DNA of 64,000 nt from Lentisphaerae bacterium ADurb.Bin082 (GTDB lineage: Bacteria; Verrucomicrobiota; Lentisphaeria; Oligosphaerales; Oligosphaeraceae), in NCBI GenBank assembly GCA_002070945.1, contig MWEG01000018.1, positions 1 to 64,000 of the forward strand, written 5' to 3'. Shown here in pieces: positions 34,861 to 42,633 of this stretch. The notes beneath the pieces were generated by a model, which was given only the letters and a program-made list of their open reading frames with translations, ran no database searches and was not told where the DNA came from. Each line of letters begins with the position of its first letter. The first letter of the stretch is position 1. Position numbers and translations under genes: made by a program.

Positions 34861-35928
34861 ATGGTCATGCAAGCACAACTTTTCGAACCGACATTACGTC
34901 AAAGCGTTGTTTCCGGGCCTCGTTTTACGCCTGGCAGCGACGGCGTTCTGGTGCGCGCCACCAACTGGCTTGGCGACAGCCTGATGACGCTTCCGGCAGT
35001 CTGGCGGATCAATTCCCAGCTGACTCGGCCGTCGAGCCTGACCATACTGTGCCCAGACTCGCTGCGGCCAATCTGGCAAGCCTGCCCTTGGGTCGACCAT
35101 GTGATCGGCATGGCCGGAAAACGCATTGCGCCCGCCGAAGTCAAAGCCGTGCGGAAACTCCGGCCAGGCATAGCCATCGTGCTGCCCAATTCGTTCGGCT
35201 CGGCGCTGGACGTCTGGAAATGCCGGATTCCGGTGCGAATCGGGCGAGCTGGCCGCTGGCGCTCCTGGCTGTTGACGGCGCACCTGCCAGAATGGCCGCG
35301 CGGAGAAAACGCCGGCGTCTGCCACCAGCTGTCCTATTACCTGGAGCTGGCTGACTGCCTTGGACCAGTGCAATGGGGCGCTGATTTTCCGACGCTGCGC
35401 GTTGACGCTGACCGCGCCGAGGCCCTGGGCATGAGCGGCGACAACTGGGTCGTGCTGGCGCCAGGGGCGGCGTATGGCCCAGCCAAGCAATGGCCGCAGG
35501 ATAATTTCCAGCAAGTAGCGGCCTGGCTGCTGCGACGGGATTTGCGGGTCGCGTTAGTCGGCGGCGGCAAAGAGCAGGCCGTTGCCAAGGCCATTGCGGA
35601 TGCTGTTCCTGGCGTCCTTAACCTGGCTGGCCGCACGTCCATGACCGAGCTGATGGCCGTCTTGGCCAGTGCCCGAGCTGCCGTCGCCAATGACAGCGGC
35701 GCCATGCACCTCGCTGCCGCCTTAGGCACGCCAGGCGTCGCCATTTTCGGCTCCACCGACCCTATTGGCACCGGCCCGCTGGGTGCGCCCTGGCATATCC
35801 TTGCCGCGACCGCACCCTGCCGGCCCTGCTTCCGCAGAACCTGCCCGCTCACTGGCGCAGAAGCCTACACATGCCTCGCTGAAATCACCCCAGACGACGT
35901 GACCAGCACCCTTGCGAAAATACTCTGA
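34861..35928 (+). CDS. waaF: Lipopolysaccharide heptosyltransferase (WaaF-like)
   Basis: A 355-residue GT9 glycosyltransferase that adds heptose to the LPS inner core. It has VLVRATNWLGDSLMTLPAV near the N-terminus, LAPGAAYGPAKQWP at about 200-213, and AVANDSGAMHLAAALGTPGVAIFGSTDP, the nucleotide-sugar region of heptosyltransferase II. Conserved cysteines near the C-terminus (CRPCFRRTCP) match WaaF rather than WaaC. Two in-frame ATGs (34861, 34867) are equivalent; the longer frame from 34795 covers the promoter. The stop abuts repeat C3. Confidence 0.9.
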   Translation: MVMQAQLFEPTLRQSVVSGPRFTPGSDGVLVRATNWLGDSLMTLPAVWRINSQLTRPSSLTILCPDSLRPIWQACPWVDHVIGMAGKRIAPAEVKAVRKLRPGIAIVLPNSFGSALDVWKCRIPVRIGRAGRWRSWLLTAHLPEWPRGENAGVCHQLSYYLELADCLGPVQWGADFPTLRVDADRAEALGMSGDNWVVLAPGAAYGPAKQWPQDNFQQVAAWLLRRDLRVALVGGGKEQAVAKAIADAVPGVLNLAGRTSMTELMAVLASARAAVANDSGAMHLAAALGTPGVAIFGSTDPIGTGPLGAPWHILAATAPCRPCFRRTCPLTGAEAYTCLAEITPDDVTSTLAKIL

Positions 35929-35985
35929 GGAGGGGCGAGGGGCTGAATGCTGAATGCTGAATGCTGAATGCTGAGGGGCGAGAAG
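35929..35985 (+). repeat. GGGGCGAGGGGCTGAATG array (C3)
   Basis: Immediately after the waaF stop: GGAGGGGCGAGGGG, then four CTGAATG words in tandem (period seven), then CTGAGGGGCGAG. This is the CTGAATG half of composite C1/C2 without the CATAATT half. Confidence 0.88.
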
Positions 35986-36001
35986 TAGGCGCAAGGCGTC
36001 A

Positions 36002-36080
36002 TACGTAGTTCGGGCTTCAGCCTGCCGTACGTAGTTCGGGCTTCAGCCTGCCGTACGTAGTTCGGGCTTCAGCCTGCCGT
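36002..36080 (+). repeat. Three tandem 26-bp units TACGTAGTTCGGGCTTCAGC... (B4)
   Basis: Three exact tandem copies with a 26-base period begin at 36002, 36028 and 36054. Each comprises TACGTAGTTCGGGCTTCAGC plus CTGCCG. Each unit contains the imperfect palindrome GGGCTTCAGCCTGCC. It is a purer tandem variant of the GTACGTAGTTCAAGC family. Confidence 0.9.
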
Positions 36081-36091
36081 GTCTTTGCGCC

Positions 36092-36238
36092 ATTGTCCAC
36101 TTCTGTCCATTGATGTCTACGTCCACTCTCCACTAATGTCCACTTCTGTCCACAGTCCATCGTCTACTAACGTCCATAAAAGTCCACTGGCGTCCATTGT
36201 CCACTGTCCACTAAAGTTCCGGCACTAGACGGAGGCAC
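36092..36238 (-). repeat. Long TGGAC-word element (A4) with D-type end
   Basis: About 17 GTCCA words or one-base variants occur over 125 bases. On the minus strand the word order includes AGTGGACAATGGACGCCAG and GTTAGTAGACGATGGACTG, matching A1 and A7. It ends in TTCCGGCACTAGACGGAGGC (36217-36236), a degenerate D-type unit. With C3 and B4 it fills the 331-base gap between waaF and the convergent AraC gene; no gene is seen there. Confidence 0.88.
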
Positions 36239-36259
36239 GTAGCGGCGGACAAGTTCGCC

Positions 36260-37105
36260 TTAGAACTGTCGTTGCTGCTCCTGTTTCCGGAACACGGCCG
36301 GAGTCCGGCCGCGGCAGCGGCGAAAGATGCGGCTAAAATGTTCTGGGCTGCTGAATCCGCAGAGCTGAGCGACCTCTTTCATGCGGTAGTCCGTGCTGAT
36401 CAGGTAGAATTCAGCCAGTTCCAAGCGTTTAGCCAAAACGAGATCGCTGAATGTCTGGCCGGTCAATTCTCGGATCAGGTGGCTGGCTCTGGAGGTTGAC
36501 AGCCCCAAATGCGCAGCCATGCTGGCCAGGGTGATGCCAGAGCGGCAGTGCGTAGCGATGAAGTCTTCAATAGCGGCGTTCCGACTGGTTGCGGCGGTCA
36601 GAAGTTCTCGGCCGCCCCAGAAGCGCGCTGCCAGGCCTTCAGTAAGCACCGGCAGAACCCGCAACAGCCGCTGGATGTACTCAGGGTCAACCGGTGGTCG
36701 AGCCGCTTGGGCATGGCTGTGCCGCGGCCGCCACAAGCCAGCAAACAAAGTGCCGACATGAGCGCCGTTCCAATATATCGGCGCCACGACTTCCACTACT
36801 CCGGCGTGGCAGCGTTTGACAAAAACGCGTTCCCTCCGTCGCTCCACCCGCCGGTTAAGGCGATGCATGCAGTCTTCCTGGCAAATCTCGCGCTCGCATT
36901 GACCGCACAAAGCGGGATAAGTCTTCCGATGCGAGCCGCGATTGGGATCATACTGCAACCGACCGTGTCGGACGTTCAGGCGTCGGGAATGATCATGGAC
37001 GCAGAGACGGCATTCCGCCAGCCCTTCCCAAGCCTGAAAAACCTCTTCCAAGGCGCCATAGCCCCCTCGCTTGCCCGGTGTGCGCATGCCTGCCCCCTTC
37101 GTCAA
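36260..37105 (-). CDS. AraC-family regulator with PocR-like sensory domain
   Basis: A 281-residue transcription factor. Residues about 20-150 resemble the PocR ligand-binding domain: CRLCVHDHSRRLNV, CGQCEREICQEDCMHR and the aromatic/hydrophobic VVAPIYWNGAHVGTLFAGLW. The cysteines suggest metal or small-molecule sensing. The C-terminal 100 residues are a double helix-turn-helix AraC domain with SMAAHLGLSTSRASHLIREL and VAQLCGFSSPEHFSRIFRR. Such regulators control sugar or diol catabolism in PVC bacteria; its target is unknown because both sides are repeat-filled. Start is at 37105, with an alternative ATG at 37087. Confidence 0.9.
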   Translation of the reverse strand: MTKGAGMRTPGKRGGYGALEEVFQAWEGLAECRLCVHDHSRRLNVRHGRLQYDPNRGSHRKTYPALCGQCEREICQEDCMHRLNRRVERRRERVFVKRCHAGVVEVVAPIYWNGAHVGTLFAGLWRPRHSHAQAARPPVDPEYIQRLLRVLPVLTEGLAARFWGGRELLTAATSRNAAIEDFIATHCRSGITLASMAAHLGLSTSRASHLIRELTGQTFSDLVLAKRLELAEFYLISTDYRMKEVAQLCGFSSPEHFSRIFRRCRGRTPAVFRKQEQQRQF

Positions 37106-37179
37106 TGCTGGGCTATTTGGCTATACTATAATATCAGCCATTCTCGTTTTTGGGAAAGATTTTCTTCAAGTAAGCGCTT

Positions 37180-37290
37180 ATGTGTCGCCCCTACAGGGCT
37201 CAAGGTTTAATTACGTCTTACCCAGGGCGGCGCGAACCCTAGCGGGTTCGCTTGCCCTGGGCTAGTATGTTATGGCTCTTCAGGCCGCCA
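37180..37290 (+). repeat. CCCAGGGC nested-hairpin element (H1)
   Basis: GTCGCCCCTACAGGGCTC is followed by a nested hairpin: outer CCCAGGGC (37221-37228) with GCCCTGGG (37254-37261), inner GCGAACCC (37232-37239) with GGGTTCGC (37244-37251). It is followed by CTAGTATGTTATGGCTCTTCAGG. H2 at 37370-37495 is the same element inverted, so the two form an inverted pair about 80 bases apart. Confidence 0.85.
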
Positions 37291-37369
37291 GCAAGGCACA
37301 CGTCAAGGTTAAGCTTAAAATTTAAACTCCATGCGGCTGGCACCGTTAACAACGTCTGCAGATGCAGAG

Positions 37370-37495
37370 CTGCAAATGCCCTGAAGGGGCGAGACATACC
37401 AGCCCAGGGCAAGCCGGGCCGTCAGGCACGGCGCCGCCCTGGGTGAAGGTGGAATATAGCTGGGAGCCCTGAAGGGGCGAGACATAAATTAGGTT
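37370..37495 (-). repeat. CCCAGGGC hairpin element, inverted copy (H2)
   Basis: Read on the minus strand: TATGTCTCGCCCCTTCAGGG, a linker with CACCTTCACCCAGGGCGGCG, a CGGCCCGGCTTGCCCTGGGC arm, then GGTATGTCTCGCCCCTTCAG. The order matches H1. The 79 bases between H1 and H2 and the stretch 37496-37574 contain no gene; 37515-37550 holds a TTTTTCGTGTTTTTCGTGG word of the CGCCAAGGA/CGTGTTTTTCGTGG class. Confidence 0.82.
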
Positions 37496-37574
37496 GTGGA
37501 CGGGGGGCCACCCTAAAGTTTTTTCGTGTTTTTCGTGGTTAAAAAAGCAGGTTGTGGAAGGCCGTGGCACTGCT

Positions 37575-38363
37575 TCACAATTTCAGCAGGCCTTTAGCGG
37601 TTTCGCCCAGGATCAGCGCCTTGTCGCCATCTGGAATCGGCAGGTCCTGAATGGCGTCAATGGCGAAGCGCATTTGCATATCGCTTTGCAACGGGACGTC
37701 GGTCCCGAACACGAGCCGTTCCGCTCCGATAATGCGGACGGCGTGCGCCATCACGTCCTTGTAGGCATACATCAGAAAATGGGCGGTGTCAACCCAGACA
37801 TTCGGCAGCCGCATGGCCGCGACTGTCTCCAGGCCGATCAGGTTTGGGAAATACGGATAATTGCCATTTTGATAGAGTCCGGCCAGGTGCGCCATCACGA
37901 AATTGGTTTTAGGATGACGCTGGGCAAAGCGAGCCACCAGGGGCGCGGCGGCAAAGCCGGTTCCAGGCATGCAGGAGGTATGGAACAGCATGAACTCGAC
38001 CGACTCCGCGATTGGGTCCAGCCAGCGCAAGGCCTCGGGCGATTCCATGGAGAAGCCATGGTAGTCAGGATGGATTTTCACTCCGCGGAAGCGCGGATTG
38101 CTCGTGAGCAGGGACAAGTCGTCGGCGCTGGCTGGGAACATTGGATTGACGACTACCAGGCCGTACAGTCGGTCAGCCTCGCGGAGGGTCTCGTCCAGCT
38201 CGCGGTTTCCCTCCTGGGTGTCATACATGATGGCGCGTGCGCTGGACACGCACAGCTTGTCCACCCCGGCCAGACGCGCCAACCGCTCCAGCTCCTTGCC
38301 GTCAGCCTGCCAGAACGGCGCAAAATTGATGTTGCCCAAATGGCCATGAATGTCGATGATCAT
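37575..38363 (-). CDS. Amidohydrolase-family metal-dependent hydrolase
   Basis: A 262-residue TIM-barrel hydrolase of the amidohydrolase-2/decarboxylase type. The N-terminal metal motif is IDIHGHLG (H6, H8), with further ligands in GVKIHPDYHG, VMAHLAG and the C-terminal aspartate in FGTDVPL. Most relatives are annotated as TIM-barrel metal-dependent hydrolases of unknown substrate, common in PVC genomes. ATG 38363 is the natural family start; the longer upstream frame overlaps the next gene region. It is 67 bases downstream of the 38431 gene on the same strand. Confidence 0.88.
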   Translation of the reverse strand: MIIDIHGHLGNINFAPFWQADGKELERLARLAGVDKLCVSSARAIMYDTQEGNRELDETLREADRLYGLVVVNPMFPASADDLSLLTSNPRFRGVKIHPDYHGFSMESPEALRWLDPIAESVEFMLFHTSCMPGTGFAAAPLVARFAQRHPKTNFVMAHLAGLYQNGNYPYFPNLIGLETVAAMRLPNVWVDTAHFLMYAYKDVMAHAVRIIGAERLVFGTDVPLQSDMQMRFAIDAIQDLPIPDGDKALILGETAKGLLKL

Positions 38364-38430
38364 CGCTGTATCTCCCACTGTCGGTTCGACTTCTTCAATC
38401 CATCGGCCATCGGTCGACGGGGCGGATGAT

Positions 38431-39081
38431 TTACTGCAAAGCCTGGCGAAAGGCCGGGATGCAGAACAACGTGTCAACAGCGTCAAACAGCAGTTGCTGC
38501 TCGGTCCAGGCGGTGATGGCGTTCTGGGTAGGATAAACGCCTTGGGCGGCGGCCAGGAAAATCCTGCCGGCGCGGGGGTTGCCGATCTGTTCTGGCTTTG
38601 CCACCCGAACCATGAAGACCACTTCTCGCCCGATGCGGCCATCGGCGAGCTTCACTGTCCGGCCCGAGTTGGCCTGGGGCACGATCGCCCTGGTCACTCG
38701 ACCGCGCATCGGCGCTGTCACCATGGCGGCAACGCCAGCCGGACTGGGCAGGACAGCGTAGCCGCGTTGCCGCAGACCAGCTTCCAGGCGCTCTGCCCCT
38801 GCGGCGTAGACACCGGCCTGCGCCGAGTCTGAACTCAGGCCGGAGCAGGGATAGACCATCAGAATCTGCGAGGTGTCCCAGCCGGTCGTCTCTGGCGGAT
38901 AAGTTGGCAGAGGCCCCAAACCGCCTGGCTGGATACGCTTCCCTGCCCGGCTGCCAGCAGCGCTGACGTAGCCCGGCAGGGTTAGGGCGACAAGCGCAAG
39001 CGCCAGCCAGGACAACGGCAGCCATCGCCCGCTGCGCCCCGGTTTCCGCCGTCTTTTTGCCTTGTCTAGTCCTTGCGCCAC
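38431..39081 (-). CDS. Exported hypothetical protein, last gene of lipoprotein operon
   Basis: A 216-residue protein of unknown family. After a basic N-terminus (KRRRKPGRSGR) there is a signal peptide or anchor LPLSWLALALVALTLPGYVSA. The mature part has MVYPCSGLSSDSAQAGVYAAG and GRIGREVVFMVRVAKPE, a pattern resembling small envelope lipoprotein partners with beta-strands. The GTG at 39081 is preferred over the ATG at 39096 because GGGGAGG lies seven bases upstream and the start overlaps the previous stop by one base (TAGTG), a translational-coupling arrangement. Part of the operon with LpoB-like and YcfL-like genes. Confidence 0.8.
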   Translation of the reverse strand: MAQGLDKAKRRRKPGRSGRWLPLSWLALALVALTLPGYVSAAGSRAGKRIQPGGLGPLPTYPPETTGWDTSQILMVYPCSGLSSDSAQAGVYAAGAERLEAGLRQRGYAVLPSPAGVAAMVTAPMRGRVTRAIVPQANSGRTVKLADGRIGREVVFMVRVAKPEQIGNPRAGRIFLAAAQGVYPTQNAITAWTEQQLLFDAVDTLFCIPAFRQALQ

Positions 39082-40751
39082 TATTTTCCTCCCCATATCG
39101 CCTGCAAGGCCGAGTTTGCCTCCTGCTCACTCAAACGCCCATCGCCATTGCTGTCATACATTCGGATGATTTCCTTTTCTACGGCTGACCTTTCTGCGGC
39201 CGTCATCTCGCCGTCGCCGTTCCGGTCGAGCCACGCCGCTCCACCGCCTGCTTCCAGCAGGAGCTGCAGCACCACGTCATGGTATGCGCCAAAGCGAGCT
39301 GCGGCCTTACCTCCAGGCCAGGACGGCCCTCGGGCGTGCCAGACGGAAACCGGCGCAGTCGAGCTGACGGTGAAAGAAGCGGAGCGTTTAAGCCACGGCG
39401 TTGTGCCGCAGCTGGCCGCAATCGTCGCCCGTTGTTCGCCCGGCGACAGCTGCAACGGCAGAACCGTGAATTCCGCAGGCAGGCATTGCCAGCAGCGAAT
39501 GTCAGCCTGCGGATTCATCAGCTGGCCAACCGCATCGACAAAAACGCCGCCGAGCATCATCCCCATGCCGGCCAGCTGCACATCGGGTTCATCGCTGGCA
39601 TACATCATGCCCATGCCGGCGCCCACCATCACCAATCCGGTCACCTCGGTCGCGCCCTTGATCATGGCTTGCGTGGCCAGGCGGTCGTCCATGCGGCGTC
39701 CGCCCCGCGTCGAAGCCTGAAAATTCAAATTGCCCAGCCATTGCAGCATATCCTGTGGCTGGTTGTTATTGACGGTCATCGCGTATTGCAGGGGCTGGAC
39801 TGGCGGTTCCATGCAGGCGATCAGCCGAGTCTGGCCGTACTTGCCTCCGCGCATCATCGTCGGCCCCTGGCCGTTCCAGACCATGGCCAGCACATTAAAG
39901 GCCATTTGCTCGGCGCCGCCCATGCGATGGCGTTCCAGCCATTCGAGGACAGGCCCGCGGATGCCGCGGTTTTCCAGCTCGCTGCGGTTGCCCCAGCCAG
40001 CGATCCGCCGCAGCCAGGGCGACGGCGGGATGGCAGCCGGCTCACCGTCGTGACAGGCCAGGAAATATTCGGCCGTGGCGACCGCAGCAAACCCCTGGGC
40101 AACGTCTGGCAACGACATGTAGGCGCGGAAAGTGCCCAGCAGCATAGCGTCGCGCTGCGCATGCTCACCTCGCAGGTCATGGCATTTGGCGGCCAGGAAA
40201 AAGAGCAGCCCGTAGTCGGCCTGGTAGGTAGCGTGTTCAGTGTCGCCGTCCATAAGCAGGCCGCGCTTGAAGCTGACCAGGGCTTTTTCGGCGTCACCGT
40301 TTTCGAGCAGCCAGAGTCCATAGAGCAGGTACAGGGTAGCTCGTTCGTACGGGTCGCCCTTGTACACTTTGCTGGCTTCGCTGCCCCACAGGCTGGCGGC
40401 TTCCCGCTCGGTGGCCTGGTCATAAAACCGGTCAAGCAGCATCACGGCCTCTTGCAGATAGCGGCCGGCAGCGGCGCGGTCATTCCGGAGCAGAGCGATT
40501 GACGCCAGTTCGCACAGGTACAGCGGCTGGCTCGCGTGGCGCTCTGTCGCCATGCCGGCAAACAGCCTCTGGGCAGACGCAAGGTCCTCGCTCTGGTGGA
40601 AAAGCGTCCGAGCGCTCGCGGCCGTGGCGGCCATGGCGTCAAGCTGGGCTGGCGATTTGCGCACGACTTGCGAAGGCAGGCGGGCGCAACCGCAAGCGAC
40701 CACGGCGAGCAGAACCGTCAAAACAAAGCCGATATTTCTATTTTCTGACAC
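39081..40751 (-). CDS. COG3014-like lipoprotein with C-terminal EF-hands
   Basis: A 556-residue lipoprotein: signal peptide FVLTVLLAVVACGC with lipobox ending at cysteine 20 or 22. A tetratricopeptide-like helical region (about 40-200) includes SEASKVYKGDPYERATLYL, which resembles the COG3014 family found beside LpoB and YcfL genes in other bacteria. The C-terminal 60 residues add two EF-hand calcium motifs, DRNGDGEMTAAE and YDSNGDGRLSEQEA, which I do not recall in COG3014. Start GTG 40751 follows GGTGAGGC. The family call rests on context and the helical repeat motif. Confidence 0.78.
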   Translation of the reverse strand: MSENRNIGFVLTVLLAVVACGCARLPSQVVRKSPAQLDAMAATAASARTLFHQSEDLASAQRLFAGMATERHASQPLYLCELASIALLRNDRAAAGRYLQEAVMLLDRFYDQATEREAASLWGSEASKVYKGDPYERATLYLLYGLWLLENGDAEKALVSFKRGLLMDGDTEHATYQADYGLLFFLAAKCHDLRGEHAQRDAMLLGTFRAYMSLPDVAQGFAAVATAEYFLACHDGEPAAIPPSPWLRRIAGWGNRSELENRGIRGPVLEWLERHRMGGAEQMAFNVLAMVWNGQGPTMMRGGKYGQTRLIACMEPPVQPLQYAMTVNNNQPQDMLQWLGNLNFQASTRGGRRMDDRLATQAMIKGATEVTGLVMVGAGMGMMYASDEPDVQLAGMGMMLGGVFVDAVGQLMNPQADIRCWQCLPAEFTVLPLQLSPGEQRATIAASCGTTPWLKRSASFTVSSTAPVSVWHARGPSWPGGKAAARFGAYHDVVLQLLLEAGGGAAWLDRNGDGEMTAAERSAVEKEIIRMYDSNGDGRLSEQEANSALQAIWGGK

Positions 40752-40819
40752 GCCTCACCGCCTCGGAGCCTGGTCTCAAACACTCTTTGCCTGCGCCTTG
40801 ACTAAACCTGCGACCGCAT

Positions 40820-41359
40820 TCAATATTCAGAAAAGACGACTTGGTACCCGCCCGCGTTCGAAACCGGGCAAATGAATTCCAGGTGATGCGTCTGTCCTCT
40901 TGGCAGCGCGAAAGTCTTGCGGGCCGACTGGTGAATTGGCGGCGCAAAGACACCGGGGCCGCCGGCATTCTGGCGCCCCTTGACGTCGCTGGGGAAGCTG
41001 GCGCCAGGCTGCGGGGGCGCCATGGCGACCGGCTGGTGATAGAAGGCCGCCTGCGCTGACAGGTTGATGTCACGGCCGCGCCGGTTCCAGAAATGCTGCC
41101 CGCCGCGATTGCGCACGCCGACGCGCACGATGGCGTAGCCCGTGGCCTGGTCGTAGGTCAGCGTTTCGTAGGTGATTTCAATTTGGTCGCGCAGCGACCT
41201 AGTTCCGAGCAGGGAATAGCGGTCCGGCCGCACGAACACCAGGGAATCCTCCCCGGCAGTGTTAACCCGGTCAACTGAATACGTGGTCGTACACCCGGCT
41301 GCAACCATCATGCCGACAGCAAAAGCGGCCAAAAGACCATGACGACATGTCATCTTCAT
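40820..41359 (-). CDS. YcfL-like (DUF1425) lipoprotein
   Basis: A 179-residue lipoprotein: MKMTCRHGLLAAFAVGMMVAAGC with the lipobox cysteine at about 23. The mature part has RDQIEITYETLTYDQATGYAIV and LEFICPVSNAGGYQVVFSE, a beta-sandwich pattern compatible with YcfL/DUF1425, although longer than E. coli YcfL (about 125 residues). ATG 41359 follows AAGGAG by nine bases. In enterobacteria ycfL lies directly beside lpoB, as here. Family assignment is tentative and rests partly on this neighbourhood. Confidence 0.7.
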   Translation of the reverse strand: MKMTCRHGLLAAFAVGMMVAAGCTTTYSVDRVNTAGEDSLVFVRPDRYSLLGTRSLRDQIEITYETLTYDQATGYAIVRVGVRNRGGQHFWNRRGRDINLSAQAAFYHQPVAMAPPQPGASFPSDVKGRQNAGGPGVFAPPIHQSARKTFALPRGQTHHLEFICPVSNAGGYQVVFSEY

Positions 41360-41421
41360 TATGCGTTCTCCTTCACTTGCCAAGGCTTGATTCGGTTTCT
41401 TGTCTTCGCTGCGGCTGCCGG

Positions 41422-42549
41422 TCAATAGACTACTCCGCCGCGCTGGATGGCCTTTTTCGTCTCATAGCGGCCAGCCCAGATTTCCTCCTTGGTATCAGGC
41501 GCAATCAGCTTAAACGTCACCACGATATAGATTTCTTCGCTGCCCCGGACGTAGCGCGACTGGCTGGCGATGTTGCCGGTCAGCGTGTACTCCACCCGCT
41601 CCAGGCCGCGCGTCATCTTCTGGTCCAGGGCGAACATCTTTTCCATGACCGCGATTTTGTTATCGGCCTTGACCAGCATCACATTGAGGTGCTTGTTGAC
41701 GTTTGGCGGCACCTGCATCTGGGCGGAGCGCTCGATTTCAGCTTGCAGCGCCTGGCGGCGCTCCCTGGTGAGGGCGCCGCTAGCTGGGCTGACCATTGCG
41801 CCGGTGTTGTCATACACATCCACGCTTTGCCCGGCTCTGGCTCGGTCTTCCATCAGGTAGATATAGTCGACCAGGTTGATCATGCCTTCCCGCTGCATGC
41901 TTTCAGCGATGAATTCGCCGGTCAGGTAGTATTCGGCGCCCTCCAGGCTCCCGGGCGCCGTGAAGAAGACCTTGCCATTGGCGCGGCTGGCGATCTTCGC
42001 ACGCAGCATGGCGATGAAGCTGTTAGCGTTGAGGCCGACTAGGTTGGCGTTCAAGGCCGGGGTAACGGCGATGATTGGCGGCTTGGACGCATTGGCAATC
42101 ACCGGCGATTGCAGGATGCTCTCCGCGACTTCGTCAAGCATCCGGTCGCGGGCGGCCTCAATCTTTTCCTGGACGATCATGTTGCTCTGGCCGATTTCAT
42201 AGTCATCGCTGGTGACAAAGCGTACCCTGCCATTGCTGACCACCATCAATTCATCCTTGAGGGCGTCGGTGATCATCCTGGTGTCCATCATGATGGTCGA
42301 GCTGTTGCTCAGCGGCTGCACCACGATGCGGGTAGTGTCCGCCGCCCGAGCAATCTCCGGGACCATCAGGATTCTCGGCCCCATTTCCGAGGCGCACTGC
42401 TTGATTTCGGCGGAGCCGAACGGATTGTGGTCGACTTTATGGATATCCAGCTGCACAGGCGGCTTCGGCTGCGTCCTGCAGCCAAAACCGAACATCACTG
42501 CGGCCAGAACCGCATACGTCATCACCTGCCATGCCTGTTTCTGTTGCAT
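41422..42549 (-). CDS. Penicillin-binding protein activator LpoB-like lipoprotein
   Basis: A 375-residue lipoprotein with lipobox AAVMFGFGC (cysteine near residue 24). In E. coli LpoB stimulates the peptidoglycan synthase PBP1b through the outer membrane. Two regions match the family: RIVVQPLSNSSTIMMDTRMITDALKDEL early, and AEYYLTGEF/YLMEDR and YTLTGNIASQSRYV later, suggesting an internal duplication and an unusually long form (LpoB is about 210 residues). ATG 42549 follows GAGGGAGAAC. First gene of the operon running to 38431. Confidence 0.85.
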   Translation of the reverse strand: MQQKQAWQVMTYAVLAAVMFGFGCRTQPKPPVQLDIHKVDHNPFGSAEIKQCASEMGPRILMVPEIARAADTTRIVVQPLSNSSTIMMDTRMITDALKDELMVVSNGRVRFVTSDDYEIGQSNMIVQEKIEAARDRMLDEVAESILQSPVIANASKPPIIAVTPALNANLVGLNANSFIAMLRAKIASRANGKVFFTAPGSLEGAEYYLTGEFIAESMQREGMINLVDYIYLMEDRARAGQSVDVYDNTGAMVSPASGALTRERRQALQAEIERSAQMQVPPNVNKHLNVMLVKADNKIAVMEKMFALDQKMTRGLERVEYTLTGNIASQSRYVRGSEEIYIVVTFKLIAPDTKEEIWAGRYETKKAIQRGGVVY

Positions 42550-42633
42550 AACTAGTTCTCCCTCTTACATTACCTCGGGCCAGGCGGGCAGCCCACCTCC
42601 GGCCGAAACTTGTCTTAGGCAGCGCCGCCCAGC

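Noticed and set aside
36002-36080. Tandem 26-bp repeats as a CRISPR array
   Set aside because: The copies are directly adjacent with no spacers, there are only three, and no cas genes are in the window.
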